Below are positions 7,396 to 15,761 of a stretch of DNA of 64,000 nucleotides, piece after piece. Made by a program: the position numbers and the translations under genes. The notes under the pieces were generated by a model. That model worked only from the letters and a program-made list of their open reading frames with translations. It had not been told where the DNA came from and made no database searches. The stretch's first letter is position 1, and the number at the start of each line of letters is the position of its first letter. The DNA comes from Chryseobacterium sp. Leaf404 (GTDB lineage Bacteria; Bacteroidota; Bacteroidia; Flavobacteriales; Weeksellaceae): the NCBI RefSeq assembly GCF_001424145.1, contig NZ_LMQM01000010.1:801606-865605 (forward strand). The letters run 5' to 3'.

Positions 7396-8257
7396 TTAGA
7401 AGTTTGTTTAATGAAACTGCTGCCTCTCCTAATCTTGGTCCGAAACCTGAGATAAGGCCTCCATCCATGGCAATCACTTTTTTGTTTTTTCCGGCGTTGG
7501 TTTGTGCAACTCCAGGGGCTTTCAAAACACCTTCGATTCCTCCTGAACTTTCCAGTCCGCTTGAGAATAAGAACAATATGTCAGGATTTGCTTTTACTAC
7601 CGCTTCCGGAGTCAGTGGTTTGAAATCTTCAAAATCATTCACTGCATTTTCACCGCCTGCAATTCCGATCAATGCTGCCATCGGTGTGTTTCTACCTGAA
7701 ACCATCATCATATTTCCTCTTGCGTAGATGAAAAGAACTTTTGGTTTTTTAGTCAGCGTCTGAACCTGGGCTAAATCTGAATCAATTTTATCATTTAACT
7801 TCTGATAATCATTATTTCCGATGGCTTTTGCTACGTCAGCGATTAATTTTTTAGTTCCTTCAACGCTATATTCCTGCTTGAAAGTTTCCGTTTTGATACC
7901 TGAAGATTTAATTTTACCCATTAAATCAGGGTTGATGTCTTTGTCTGAAGCTAAAATCAAGGTTGGAGAAACAGCCATAATCGGCTCGATAGTAATTGAT
8001 CTTACGTGACCTAAATTTTCGGCAGAAGTTTTTAAACCTTCCGGATAAGTGCTGGTAACATCAGTTGCAACGATTTCTTTTTCGTGACCCAAAGCGGCAA
8101 CGATTTCTGTAATTCCGCCGTTTAAGGTTATCATTTTATGATTGGTTTTCGGAGCTTCTGCTTTCGCTTCGGTATTGTTTTCAGTTGATTTTGTATCTTC
8201 TTTTTTGCAAGAGTAAACTGCAATAAGCATGGATGCTGCTAATATGAATTTTTTCAT
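7379..8257 (-). CDS. hmuT: Heme/hemin ABC transporter substrate-binding lipoprotein
   Basis: A 292-residue periplasmic binding protein of the TroA/FepB fold with a lipoprotein signal (lipobox AVYSC, Cys17). Motifs include NGGITEIVAALG after the linker, VGVRS-like LGHVRSITIEPIMAVSPTLI, and ALIGIAGGENAVNDFEDFKPLTPEAVVKANPDILFLFSSG, as usual in hemin-binding HmuT. It delivers heme to HmuUV. In Bacteroidota this lipoprotein is probably tethered to the inner membrane. Confidence 0.93.
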   Translation of the reverse strand: MKKFILAASMLIAVYSCKKEDTKSTENNTEAKAEAPKTNHKMITLNGGITEIVAALGHEKEIVATDVTSTYPEGLKTSAENLGHVRSITIEPIMAVSPTLILASDKDINPDLMGKIKSSGIKTETFKQEYSVEGTKKLIADVAKAIGNNDYQKLNDKIDSDLAQVQTLTKKPKVLFIYARGNMMMVSGRNTPMAALIGIAGGENAVNDFEDFKPLTPEAVVKANPDILFLFSSGLESSGGIEGVLKAPGVAQTNAGKNKKVIAMDGGLISGFGPRLGEAAVSLNKLLIENAK

Positions 8258-8310
8258 TTTATCTTATTGTTAGATGTTTGATGAGGGGTGTTGGGTGTTT
8301 AAAAATTGAT

Positions 8311-8367
8311 ATTGAAAACAATTTTTCTTTTCCCCAACCCTAAAGGGGAGGAAAAATTGTTTTCAAT
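8311..8367. repeat. Long hairpin with CCCCAACCCTAAAGGGG core
   Basis: The arms ATTGAAAACAATTTTTC (8311-8327) and its exact complement (8351-8367) form a 17-bp perfect stem around a 23-bp core containing CCCCAACCCTAAAGGGG. The same core, with unrelated arms, appears at 38117-38174 and, in reverse, at 38177-38222. It lies between hmuY and hmuT and could slow RNA decay or attenuate the operon. Confidence 0.88.
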
Positions 8368-8370
8368 CTA

Positions 8371-9471
8371 CTACAAAGGTTTATATTCAAATGAAGGGAA
8401 ACCTCTTTCTCCCGCAAGGCCCTGAGCATCTGCTTTTTCTTTTGTGAGTCTTGTGAATCTGAGCTTAAAATAATATCCGTCTGAATCTTTAATCACGTAA
8501 AACCGGTCTCCATAAATCTGAGCTCCACTCGCGGTACCTCTCCAATTAGAACCAATAACTGTGTGATCGTTAAAGATAAATTTAGCCTGATCTATATCTG
8601 AAGCTTTGAAGCTGTTATAAGCGTCTACACCGGTTGCCGGAGCTGTTACCGTAACTTCGTATGCACCTGTTTTCCCAAGATTATTATTGTTTACGAAATC
8701 TGCATACGCATAACTGCCTGCTCCCGGTATAGTGTTTGTGAAAACTGTAAATGACAGATCCCACTTCTTTTTTTCAGGCTGAATAACGACTTCTTTATTG
8801 TTTTTAAGACTTACAAAACTGTAATTGTAAGCAGTATTTTTTGCCACTGTAAGCTCTTTGTGATTTGTTGCACCAAGCTCAGCATATTTAATCTTATATC
8901 CTTCTCCTGATCTGGTTATCTGAATTTTCATCCAACCTCTGGCATCACCGCTATACGTAACGGCACCCAATGCTACGGGACCATTGTAAATATCTTTTCC
9001 TAAATTAAGAAGATAGATTCCGTTGTCTGCATCCAGAGATTTCACTTCTTCGATGGCTGTGTAACCTGAAGGAAAATCACCTTTCACATCATCAATATAT
9101 GCTTCGTTAGCAGGATTAAAATTAGCTACCTGAACCTGAGTCTGCAGAGAGAGAACACTTGCAGAAGTAACAGCGTCAATATTGGTTGCATTTGGAATTT
9201 TAGCTGCTGCCATCATGATGGATGAATTTAAAACTACTTTGAACTGGCTGCCGGAATAAAATGCAAGATCCCAATCTGTTCTTTTGGTAGAGACAAATTT
9301 ATTTTCGCTCAAATCAAACCAAACCTGATTGGGTTGGGTGGCACCGCCTACGCTTACATTCACCAAATCTCCGTCAATTGGTGCTACAGCAACTATATCT
9401 TCGTTGTCATTGATGCAGGACTGCGAAACAGCGAGAGTTCCCACTAATAATCCAAAAAGTATTTTCTTCAT
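8371..9471 (-). CDS. HmuY-family heme-binding lipoprotein
   Basis: A 366-residue lipoprotein (lipobox VSQSC, Cys19). The N-terminal half shows the HmuY fold signature: VWFDLSENK, then TDWDLAFYSGSQFKVVLNSS near residues 66-85. A second related block KKWDLSFTVFT follows at about residue 235. HmuY proteins bind heme outside the cell and pass it to the cognate TonB receptor, which is encoded directly upstream with 10 bases between. The protein is longer than Porphyromonas HmuY, and the duplicated WDL block may reflect the two sheets of the fold. Confidence 0.9.
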   Translation of the reverse strand: MKKILFGLLVGTLAVSQSCINDNEDIVAVAPIDGDLVNVSVGGATQPNQVWFDLSENKFVSTKRTDWDLAFYSGSQFKVVLNSSIMMAAAKIPNATNIDAVTSASVLSLQTQVQVANFNPANEAYIDDVKGDFPSGYTAIEEVKSLDADNGIYLLNLGKDIYNGPVALGAVTYSGDARGWMKIQITRSGEGYKIKYAELGATNHKELTVAKNTAYNYSFVSLKNNKEVVIQPEKKKWDLSFTVFTNTIPGAGSYAYADFVNNNNLGKTGAYEVTVTAPATGVDAYNSFKASDIDQAKFIFNDHTVIGSNWRGTASGAQIYGDRFYVIKDSDGYYFKLRFTRLTKEKADAQGLAGERGFPSFEYKPL

Positions 9472-9481
9472 TTTCGATATT

Positions 9482-11617
9482 TTAAAAGTTATAATTTAAT
9501 CTGGCAAAGTAGCTTCTGCCATAGAAAAGGTTCTGGTTTCCTGCTGCTGCACTGTGCGCATCACCCTGTATTATCGAGTTTCTCAGACTGCTTACATCAA
9601 ATATATTTTTGATACCGGCAGCAATTTCAAAATGATTATTAAAGAATGGCTGGGAAACCGTAAAGTTTAACATACTGAAACTTCGTACTTCACCGAGTAT
9701 AAATTTTGGAGGTGCAGAAAGATCGATATTTGATTCCTGAACAAACTGTTTTCTTGATCCCGTATATTTATAATAAAGAGCAAACAGAGTATTTGTTTTA
9801 GGCAGCGTATAATTAGCAGCTAAATTGGCTTCTGAATAAAAATTGTAATCGTCTGGTGAGGTGATATTTCCTGCTGTTAACTCCTGAGAAATTCCCATAA
9901 AAGAAACGCCTGCATTCAGAGAGAAATTATTGCGTTTTGCAGTAAATCCACCCCCAAATATCATTGAACTGTATTTGTTGATATTTAGAAAAGTAAAACG
10001 CAGTGGGCTGTTGCTGATAACTACATTTTCAATTCTATCCTGTACATCCAGATACATCCCGGAAAGGGTTACATCAAAATTCCAGGCATTAGAATTTTTC
10101 GTCTTATAATCCCAGAATAACCCTACGGAATATCCTGTTTCAGGTTTTAAATTTGCATTTCCTCTGATGTCGTGATTGGCATCCACTACATAGGTGTATA
10201 ATTCTTCGTAGGTAGGAAATCTGTTTGAAGATCCAAAAACAGCACGAAGATCAGACTTTTCTGAAGTGCTGTATCTGGCAGTTAATGAATAGTTTTGCTG
10301 AGAATCAAATCTGTCGCTCAACGCCAGACGGAATCCCGGTCTTAAAGAGAAGTCGTCTGAAACTTTCCATTCAGCAGAAATAAAATTAGCGTAGCTGAAT
10401 ACAGATCGGTTAACATTATTTATTTCCTGAGGATTGTAGGCTACAGTAGAGCCCGTTGCATAACCACTCGTTCTGTCAAGCTCGTATCCTAACTGAAAAT
10501 TAAATTTTTCACTGTCTAAGAAATTACTGAATAACCCACGGGAATACAGCACCTTAGAGTCATAATACATGCTTTTACTGTCTCTTGTAAGCTCTGTACG
10601 GTTAGGAACATCGTATTTATAATTCTGGCTTTCTCTCTCCTGAGTCTGATAAGAGAAATCTCCCATATAATTGATTCTTCCCAGTTTTGTCTGAACATTC
10701 AACTGATGAATCCATCTTTTTGTGAAATAATCTGTATCGTCTGAAGTGTACGTTTTATTACCTCCGCCCAGAGAAAATTCATTTACAATCTGATTTCGGA
10801 AGTTGATGTTTTCTCTTAGAAAGTTGACCTTATAAAATAATACAGTATTGTTTTTAGAATATCTTACCGCTCCATTCGTAGTTAAAAGATCTTTTGGAAG
10901 CCATTCATAGCCGCGGTTTCCGTCGTTTGCAGGGCTGAAATATTTGTACCCGTTAAATCTTCCTTTATAACCCTGAAAGTCGTTGTGATTGATGTCTGCA
11001 GTTACCGTCCAGTTGGCATTGATTTTATAACCTAAGTTTAAAGACTGAATATGTCTTCCGTTTCCTTTCTTAAACCAATCGTAATCTTTACCCACCGTTT
11101 CTTCCTGAAGAGAAAGGTTTATATTTACTTTTTTACTGTAGCTTTTCTTTGTAATAATATTGATAACACCCGTTACAGCATTATTTCCGTACTCAACTCC
11201 CATTGCACCTTTCACCACTTCGATACGCTCGATATTGTTGACGTTGATTTTGCTTAAATCCATCTGATTTCCACTGCCTCTGTCTGTAACCACCGGGATG
11301 TTATCGATCAGAATTTTTGTGTAAGCACCTCCCAATCCCATGATATTGGCTTGTGAACTTCCGTCACCTGCATCCGGAACAATCTGAATGTTCAGGTTTT
11401 GGTTCAGAACTTCCGCAGCGGTGGTTACTGCCATATTTTTGATCATCTCAGCATCAATTACTTCAACCTTGTAAATTGATTTGTTGATCGACTGCTGCAT
11501 ATATTGTCCGGTAATAACTACTTCATCAATATTTTTTTGAATTACAGAATCTTTCTTTTGCGAATACACGCCCGTAATTGCTGATAATGCCAAAATGGAC
11601 AGCACTTTCTTCTTCAT
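9482..11617 (-). CDS. hmuR: TonB-dependent heme receptor
   Basis: A 711-residue outer membrane receptor. It has a signal peptide (KKKVLSILALSAITGVYSQ), then a TonB-box-like DEVVITGQ at about 31-38, and a plug domain with IMGLGGAYTKILIDNIPVV and IERIEVVKGAMGVEYGNNAVTGVINIITKK. A 22-strand-type barrel follows, ending in the typical aromatic terminus ARLNYNF. It is the first gene of the heme operon and the HmuY gene follows immediately, so heme or hemoprotein is the likely ligand. The symbol rests on this context rather than on specific heme-ligand residues. Confidence 0.9.
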   Translation of the reverse strand: MKKKVLSILALSAITGVYSQKKDSVIQKNIDEVVITGQYMQQSINKSIYKVEVIDAEMIKNMAVTTAAEVLNQNLNIQIVPDAGDGSSQANIMGLGGAYTKILIDNIPVVTDRGSGNQMDLSKINVNNIERIEVVKGAMGVEYGNNAVTGVINIITKKSYSKKVNINLSLQEETVGKDYDWFKKGNGRHIQSLNLGYKINANWTVTADINHNDFQGYKGRFNGYKYFSPANDGNRGYEWLPKDLLTTNGAVRYSKNNTVLFYKVNFLRENINFRNQIVNEFSLGGGNKTYTSDDTDYFTKRWIHQLNVQTKLGRINYMGDFSYQTQERESQNYKYDVPNRTELTRDSKSMYYDSKVLYSRGLFSNFLDSEKFNFQLGYELDRTSGYATGSTVAYNPQEINNVNRSVFSYANFISAEWKVSDDFSLRPGFRLALSDRFDSQQNYSLTARYSTSEKSDLRAVFGSSNRFPTYEELYTYVVDANHDIRGNANLKPETGYSVGLFWDYKTKNSNAWNFDVTLSGMYLDVQDRIENVVISNSPLRFTFLNINKYSSMIFGGGFTAKRNNFSLNAGVSFMGISQELTAGNITSPDDYNFYSEANLAANYTLPKTNTLFALYYKYTGSRKQFVQESNIDLSAPPKFILGEVRSFSMLNFTVSQPFFNNHFEIAAGIKNIFDVSSLRNSIIQGDAHSAAAGNQNLFYGRSYFARLNYNF

Positions 11618-11636
11618 AAAGGTTACAATATTTCAG

Positions 11637-11644
11637 CAAATATA
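11637..11644 (-). promoter_or_regulatory. -7 promoter element of the heme operon
   Basis: On the minus strand TATATTTG matches TAnnTTTG, 19 bases before the receptor ATG. Directly upstream of it (11647-11658) lies ATTCTAAATAAA, the candidate operator. Confidence 0.65.
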
Positions 11645-11646
11645 AG

Positions 11647-11672
11647 TTTATTTAGAATAGATAAAAACAATT
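11647..11672. promoter_or_regulatory. Candidate iron/heme operator, copy 1
   Basis: A 26-bp element beginning TTTATTTAGAA and ending GATAAAAACAATT. It is repeated with 23 of 26 identities at 11850-11875 in front of the divergent gene. It overlaps the -33 to -7 spacer of the heme operon promoter, where a Fur-type repressor would act. The assignment to Fur is inference. Confidence 0.5.
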
Positions 11673-11849
11673 TTTAAAGCAATTTTTATTTTTCATTCAA
11701 TAGTTCAAAATAATCCACTTTTATATTTCACATTTTCAAGAAAAAATTAATATTTAATTTATTGATTTACAATTATTTAAAAAGATAATAAAATTAAAAA
11801 AATAATTCTGATGTAAAGCAAAAACAGAAAACAAGATTTTTATCATATT

Positions 11850-11875
11850 TTTATTTAGAACTGATAAAAATAATT
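11850..11875. promoter_or_regulatory. Candidate iron/heme operator, copy 2
   Basis: The second copy of the 26-bp element, just upstream of the -7 box of the gene at 11913. A related palindrome, TAGAATAATTCTA (11887-11899), sits just after that -7 box. Together they suggest that the two divergent units answer to the same regulator. Confidence 0.5.
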
Positions 11876-11878
11876 AAT

Positions 11879-11886
11879 TACTTTTG
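11879..11886 (+). promoter_or_regulatory. -7 promoter element of the T9SS cargo gene
   Basis: TACTTTTG fits TAnnTTTG and lies 27 bases before the ATG at 11913. The 295-base gap from 11618 holds this promoter, the heme operon promoter and the operator copies; I see no gene in it. Confidence 0.65.
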
Positions 11887-11912
11887 TAGAATAATTCTAA
11901 ATAATAATCGGT

Positions 11913-12746
11913 ATGAAATTGAAACTACTTTTCGCAGCTATTGTTTTCACATCAGCAAATGCAAATGCACAACTGGCCACTTTGAACGAAACATTTGAAA
12001 GTGCTGTTGTTTCTACCCCTGCAAACTACAATAACCTCGTAAATGGATGGACAAAAAAAGTAAATGCACCTTCACCCCATAACATTTATGTAGATCAGTC
12101 GAACGGAAACAAATATGTAAACTTCTACTCGGCTGGTTCACTGGCAGCAGATGTTTTCTTAATCTCTCCACAGATTATGGCACCAGATGGTACCAAACAG
12201 CTCAGCTTTACAGCAACACGTTTAGAGGGATTTGCCACCATGGAGGTAGGATTGGTAGATCACCCGGAAAGCCTGGTTGCCAACAGTGGAGTTCCTGCAT
12301 CTTATCAAGTGCTTCAGACTTATACTTTTACAGGTACAAACACTCCCGTTGTGACACCGTTTACAGTGCCTGCATCGTCTAATCAGTATATTGTATTCAG
12401 ATACCGTAATCCGCAACCGCTCTTTCCAGGATCTACCATGTCTCATGCTGTTTTGTCAATAGACAATGTCATTTACGATACCGCTGGAAATCTCTCTGTA
12501 ACAGAGAAATCAAAAGAAAGCAATGAGATTAGATTTGCTGTAAATTCAGAAAATACCGCGTTACAGTTTTTAGGAAAAGATTCTCCAAAATCTGTAGAAA
12601 TCTATTCTGCCGGCGGACTTAAAGTTGCTGCAGGAACTGTAGATTACAACAGATTCAGCATCAGCACACTTCAAACAGGAGTTTATTACATCCTTATCGA
12701 AACTAAGGACGGTAAAACTCAGAAATCGAAGTTTATCAAAAAATAA
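11913..12746 (+). CDS. Secreted protein with choice-of-anchor-J-like domain and T9SS C-terminal signal
   Basis: A 277-residue protein with a signal peptide (KLKLLFAAIVFTSANANAQ). It continues with a cleaved-adhesin or choice-of-anchor-J-like beta domain (TLNETFESAV...NGWTKK, then DVFLISPQIM and IDNVIYD, residues 20-190). It ends in a type A T9SS sorting domain (SVEIYSAGGLKV...GVYYILIETKDGKTQKSKFIKK, about 205-277). It should be exported by the T9SS to the surface or medium. The promoter region carries operator-like elements in common with the heme operon, so a role in iron or heme capture is plausible but unproven. Confidence 0.85.
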   Translation: MKLKLLFAAIVFTSANANAQLATLNETFESAVVSTPANYNNLVNGWTKKVNAPSPHNIYVDQSNGNKYVNFYSAGSLAADVFLISPQIMAPDGTKQLSFTATRLEGFATMEVGLVDHPESLVANSGVPASYQVLQTYTFTGTNTPVVTPFTVPASSNQYIVFRYRNPQPLFPGSTMSHAVLSIDNVIYDTAGNLSVTEKSKESNEIRFAVNSENTALQFLGKDSPKSVEIYSAGGLKVAAGTVDYNRFSISTLQTGVYYILIETKDGKTQKSKFIKK

Positions 12747-12766
12747 TACTTTCTATTTTTTCTAAT

Positions 12767-12802
12767 AAAAAGGCAGTCTCAGAATTTCTGAAACTGCCTT
12801 TT
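12767..12802 (+). terminator. Terminator after the T9SS cargo gene
   Basis: AAAAGGCAGT pairs with ACTGCCTTTT around an inner TCAGAA/TTCTGA helix, with a bulge. Confidence 0.85.
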
Positions 12803-12821
12803 GTTTTTGAGCGAGGTGTTG

Positions 12822-12933
12822 GATAATTGATGATTGATAATTGATGATTGATGATTGATGACTGATGACTGATGACTGATGACTGATGACTGATGACTGA
12901 TGACTGATGACTGATGACTGATGACTGATGATT
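12822..12933. repeat. 7-bp tandem repeat (GATGACT)n
   Basis: Ten perfect GATGACT copies span 12857-12926. They are flanked by GATGATT variants on both sides and by GATAATT-type units at the left. The length is likely to vary between isolates by slippage. It lies between two converging genes, so it is not positioned to switch expression. Confidence 0.95.
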
Positions 12934-12975
12934 AGCAAAATTACTTTATCAAAAACTATTTCCTCCCACTTTTTC

Positions 12976-13028
12976 CTTGACTCTTTTTACTTTTTACTTG
13001 GTTCTTTTTACTTTTGCCTTGGCTCTTT
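12976..13028 (-). repeat. Three 21-bp units of the gene-3'-end repeat
   Basis: CTTG(A/G)(C/T)TCTTTTTACTTTT recurs at 12976, 12997 and 13018 with exact 21-bp spacing. The last unit contains the stop codon of the monooxygenase gene (13027-13029). This is the same family as at 2311 and 22199. Confidence 0.78.
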
Positions 13029-13317
13029 AATAAATCTTAAACCCTTTGTAAACCTGTGCGGATTCTTCAGATATTTTAGAAGCGTGTTTTCTGAATTCTA
13101 AAAGATGATCTGTCCCGTTGTGATGATTGTGGTGCTGAACCGTTTCCCACAACTCGACGAGGAAAAAAGTTCCTTTGTTTTCGTTATCTTCGATCAGGTC
13201 ATACTGAAGACATCCCTCCTCTTTTCTGGTTTCTCTTACCAAAGTCTGAAACAATTCTACAGCTTCCATCAGATGATTCTCTTTGAATCTGAACAGCGCG
13301 ACAATATGTAAATTCAT
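13027..13317 (-). CDS. ABM-domain (YgiN-like) putative quinol monooxygenase
   Basis: A 96-residue protein of the antibiotic-biosynthesis-monooxygenase fold. It has an HIVALFRFKE first strand, TLVRETRKEEGCLQYDLIED in the middle and FFLVELWETVQHHNHHNGTDHL, typical of small dimeric ABM proteins such as YgiN. Members oxidise quinols or degrade small aromatics, and some relatives (IsdG type) degrade heme. The heme ligand pattern of IsdG is not evident, so I keep the general call. It is a single gene whose stop codon lies inside a 21-bp repeat. Confidence 0.85.
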   Translation of the reverse strand: MNLHIVALFRFKENHLMEAVELFQTLVRETRKEEGCLQYDLIEDNENKGTFFLVELWETVQHHNHHNGTDHLLEFRKHASKISEESAQVYKGFKIY

Positions 13318-13478
13318 GTGTTATTTTTAGGCTGTAAAAGTAGATTAATTTTGATTTTAATTGAAATCAGATTCTGCTAAATTTTTCACAAAAAACACCT
13401 CTCTTATCTCAAATCATTTTTAAAATAAAATTCCAGACCCAATCCCGAAACACGCATCCCGTATCACTTATCCCGAAA

Positions 13479-14363
13479 CTAAAAAATTGATTTAAAAATA
13501 GTAATAGAGCTCATCACAATGACCAATGCTCCAATGATGATAAACATATTTTTCACAGGAAGTCTGGAGGTCAGCATAGCAGAAAAAGGTGCAGTGATAA
13601 TTCCGCCAATTAAAAGTCCGAGAATAATATTCCAGTGCTGAATACCTAGAGTAAAAAAGAACGTTACAGCTGCGGTAATTGTTAAAATAAATTTTGCAAC
13701 CGTAGAACTTCCTACGGCAAATCTTGGGGTGAAAGAATTTTTAATCAAAGTTCCGGTCACCAAAGGTCCCCATCCTCCACCAGCAAACGAATCAATAAAA
13801 CCACCGATGACGCCCAGCCTTGTTAAGTTGGTTTTCTTTTTTAAAGATTTATTTTGCTTAGGCTTAAAAGCATTTGAGAAAATTTTGAAACCTAAATACA
13901 AAGTATAAAAAGCAATAACCGTTTTGGTTATTTTTGAATAATATTCACCTAAATATGTCAGACTTAAAGCTCCGAGAACAGCTCCAATAATAGCAGGAAT
14001 GGCTAGTTTTTTCACTAAACTTTTACTTACATTTTTAAGTTTAATATGGCTGATACTTCCCGCAGCCGTTGTAAAACTTTCAGCAGAATGAATACTTGCA
14101 CTCACAATATGAGGTGGAATTCCTAAGAACATCAGTGTCGTCGTACAAATCACTCCATAACCCATTCCCATTGAGCCCGCGACAACTTCAGCAAAAACTC
14201 CAATCAAAAGCATCCAGTAAAATATATAATTGTCTTTCTCCAAAATAATCTGAAGTTCATCCAAATAACCCAAACTGTAAAGTAAAAAAAAGGCTATAAT
14301 TAAAACCGCAACTGTCACCAAAAGCAAATTAATTCTAAACTGGATTTTCGGAGTAATCACCAT
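13479..14363 (-). CDS. TSUP/TauE-SafE family membrane permease
   Basis: A 294-residue protein with about eight membrane segments and the TSUP hallmark GVFAEVVAGSMGMGYGVICTTTL near residues 56-76, repeated as GGFIDSFAGGGWGPLVTGTLI near 186-206. TSUP proteins carry sulfite, sulfate or sulfonates. Its position as last gene of the sulfate assimilation cluster, 22 bases after cysN, points to sulfate uptake or sulfite export. The direction cannot be read from sequence. Confidence 0.85.
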   Translation of the reverse strand: MVITPKIQFRINLLLVTVAVLIIAFFLLYSLGYLDELQIILEKDNYIFYWMLLIGVFAEVVAGSMGMGYGVICTTTLMFLGIPPHIVSASIHSAESFTTAAGSISHIKLKNVSKSLVKKLAIPAIIGAVLGALSLTYLGEYYSKITKTVIAFYTLYLGFKIFSNAFKPKQNKSLKKKTNLTRLGVIGGFIDSFAGGGWGPLVTGTLIKNSFTPRFAVGSSTVAKFILTITAAVTFFFTLGIQHWNIILGLLIGGIITAPFSAMLTSRLPVKNMFIIIGALVIVMSSITIFKSIF

Positions 14364-14385
14364 ATCATCAAGTGTTTAATTAAAA

Positions 14386-15627
14386 TTACAAAATCATCAC
14401 CGCGCCAACGGTAGAATTGCTCGTTTCATCAATCAGAATCGCATTTCCGGTTGATTTACTGTCTTCAAAACTGTCAAAAACCAAAGGTGAAGCAGTTTTA
14501 AATCTTAATTTTACGACTTCATTCAGCTTAATACTTTCTGCAATCGGAGTTTGCTCTAACGTATTCACATCAATTTTGTATTCGATTTCTTTGATGATGG
14601 CTTTTACCGTTTTACTTTTATGCTGAATGAAATATTTGTTGCCTTCGTTCAGTTCTTTTTTATCAAGCCAGCAGACAATGGCTTCCAGCTCATTTTCAAC
14701 TTTAGGCTGAAGGTCGGTTTTTACTAAGAAATCACCTCTACTAATGTCGATATTATCTTCAATATGAATTACGGCAGGCTGATTGGTAAATACAAAATCT
14801 ACTTCTTTTCCTCCGGTTTCAATTTTTGAAATTTTTGTCTGAATATTTTGCGGAAGAACGGTAATTTCATCTCCTTTTCGATAAATTCCTGAAATCACTT
14901 CTCCTGCATAACCTCTGTAATCATGCAATTCATCCGTTTGCGGACGAATCACATACTGCACCTGAAATCTGGGATTTTCATTGGCCTGATCTTCAAAAAT
15001 TTCAACATTTTCAAGAAAATCTAAAAGAGGTTTGCCTTTGTACCAATCCGTTTTTTCAGATTTTGAAACAATATTATCTCCATGAAAAGCAGAAATCGGA
15101 AAATAACTGACGTTTTCAAGCTTCAGTTTTTTAGCAACTAAATCGTATTGAGCTTTGATATCATTGTAAATTTCTTCAGAATAATTTACCAAATCCATTT
15201 TATTAATGGCAACCACGACATTTTTCATTTTTAATAATGAGGCAATAATCGAGTGCCTTCTTGTCTGCTCAATCACGCCTTGCCTTGCGTCAATCAGAAT
15301 CACCATTAACTGCGAATTGGAAGCTCCCGTGATCATATTTCTGGTGTACTGAATATGTCCTGGTGCGTCGGCAATAATACATTTCCTTTTCGGTGTTGAA
15401 AAATACCGGTAAGCGACATCAATCGTGATTCCCTGTTCTCTTTCAGCTCTCAGACCGTCAGTAAGAATTGCAAGGTCAATTCCGTTTTCGTTTTTATTTT
15501 TGGACTGTTTTTCCAAAGCTTCAAGCTGGTCAATCAGTATATTTTTGCTGTCGTAGAGCAGTCTGCCAATCAAGGTGCTTTTCCCGTCGTCTACACTTCC
15601 TGCGGTGATAAATCTTAGTATGTCCAC
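14386..15627 (-). CDS. cysN: Sulfate adenylyltransferase subunit 1 (GTPase)
   Basis: A 413-residue EF-Tu-like GTPase with P-loop GSVDDGKST (about residues 10-18), switch II DAPGH near 89 and NKMD near 144. Two beta-barrel domains follow. With CysD it makes adenosine 5'-phosphosulfate (APS) from ATP and sulfate, driven by GTP hydrolysis. It is at the usual short CysN length and lacks a fused CysC kinase domain, in keeping with direct reduction of APS by the neighbouring reductase. Confidence 0.95.
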   Translation of the reverse strand: MDILRFITAGSVDDGKSTLIGRLLYDSKNILIDQLEALEKQSKNKNENGIDLAILTDGLRAEREQGITIDVAYRYFSTPKRKCIIADAPGHIQYTRNMITGASNSQLMVILIDARQGVIEQTRRHSIIASLLKMKNVVVAINKMDLVNYSEEIYNDIKAQYDLVAKKLKLENVSYFPISAFHGDNIVSKSEKTDWYKGKPLLDFLENVEIFEDQANENPRFQVQYVIRPQTDELHDYRGYAGEVISGIYRKGDEITVLPQNIQTKISKIETGGKEVDFVFTNQPAVIHIEDNIDISRGDFLVKTDLQPKVENELEAIVCWLDKKELNEGNKYFIQHKSKTVKAIIKEIEYKIDVNTLEQTPIAESIKLNEVVKLRFKTASPLVFDSFEDSKSTGNAILIDETSNSTVGAVMIL

Positions 15628-15667
15628 ATTTATTTTATTAGTAATGAGTAATTGGTAATGGGTAATT

Positions 15668-15685
15668 AGGTTAAGGTTAAGAGTG
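15668..15685. repeat. Short GGTTAA repeat in the cysN-cysD gap
   Basis: AGGTTAAGGTTAAG occurs in a 134-base gap that also has GTAATTGGTAATGGGTAATT and the motif CTTCCAGCTTCCCTC; the latter recurs at 18003. The hexamer is the same as in the array at 40776. No gene is present. Confidence 0.5.
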
Positions 15686-15761
15686 AAAACAAATTTGATT
15701 TTAACATTAATTTTAAAACTTCGCTTTATAAACTTCCAGCTTCCCTCACCCAGCTTACGGC

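Noticed and set aside
13027-13317. IsdG-type heme oxygenase
   Set aside because: The ABM fold fits, but I could not identify the Asn/Trp/His heme-degrading triad with confidence and the gene is not in the heme operon.
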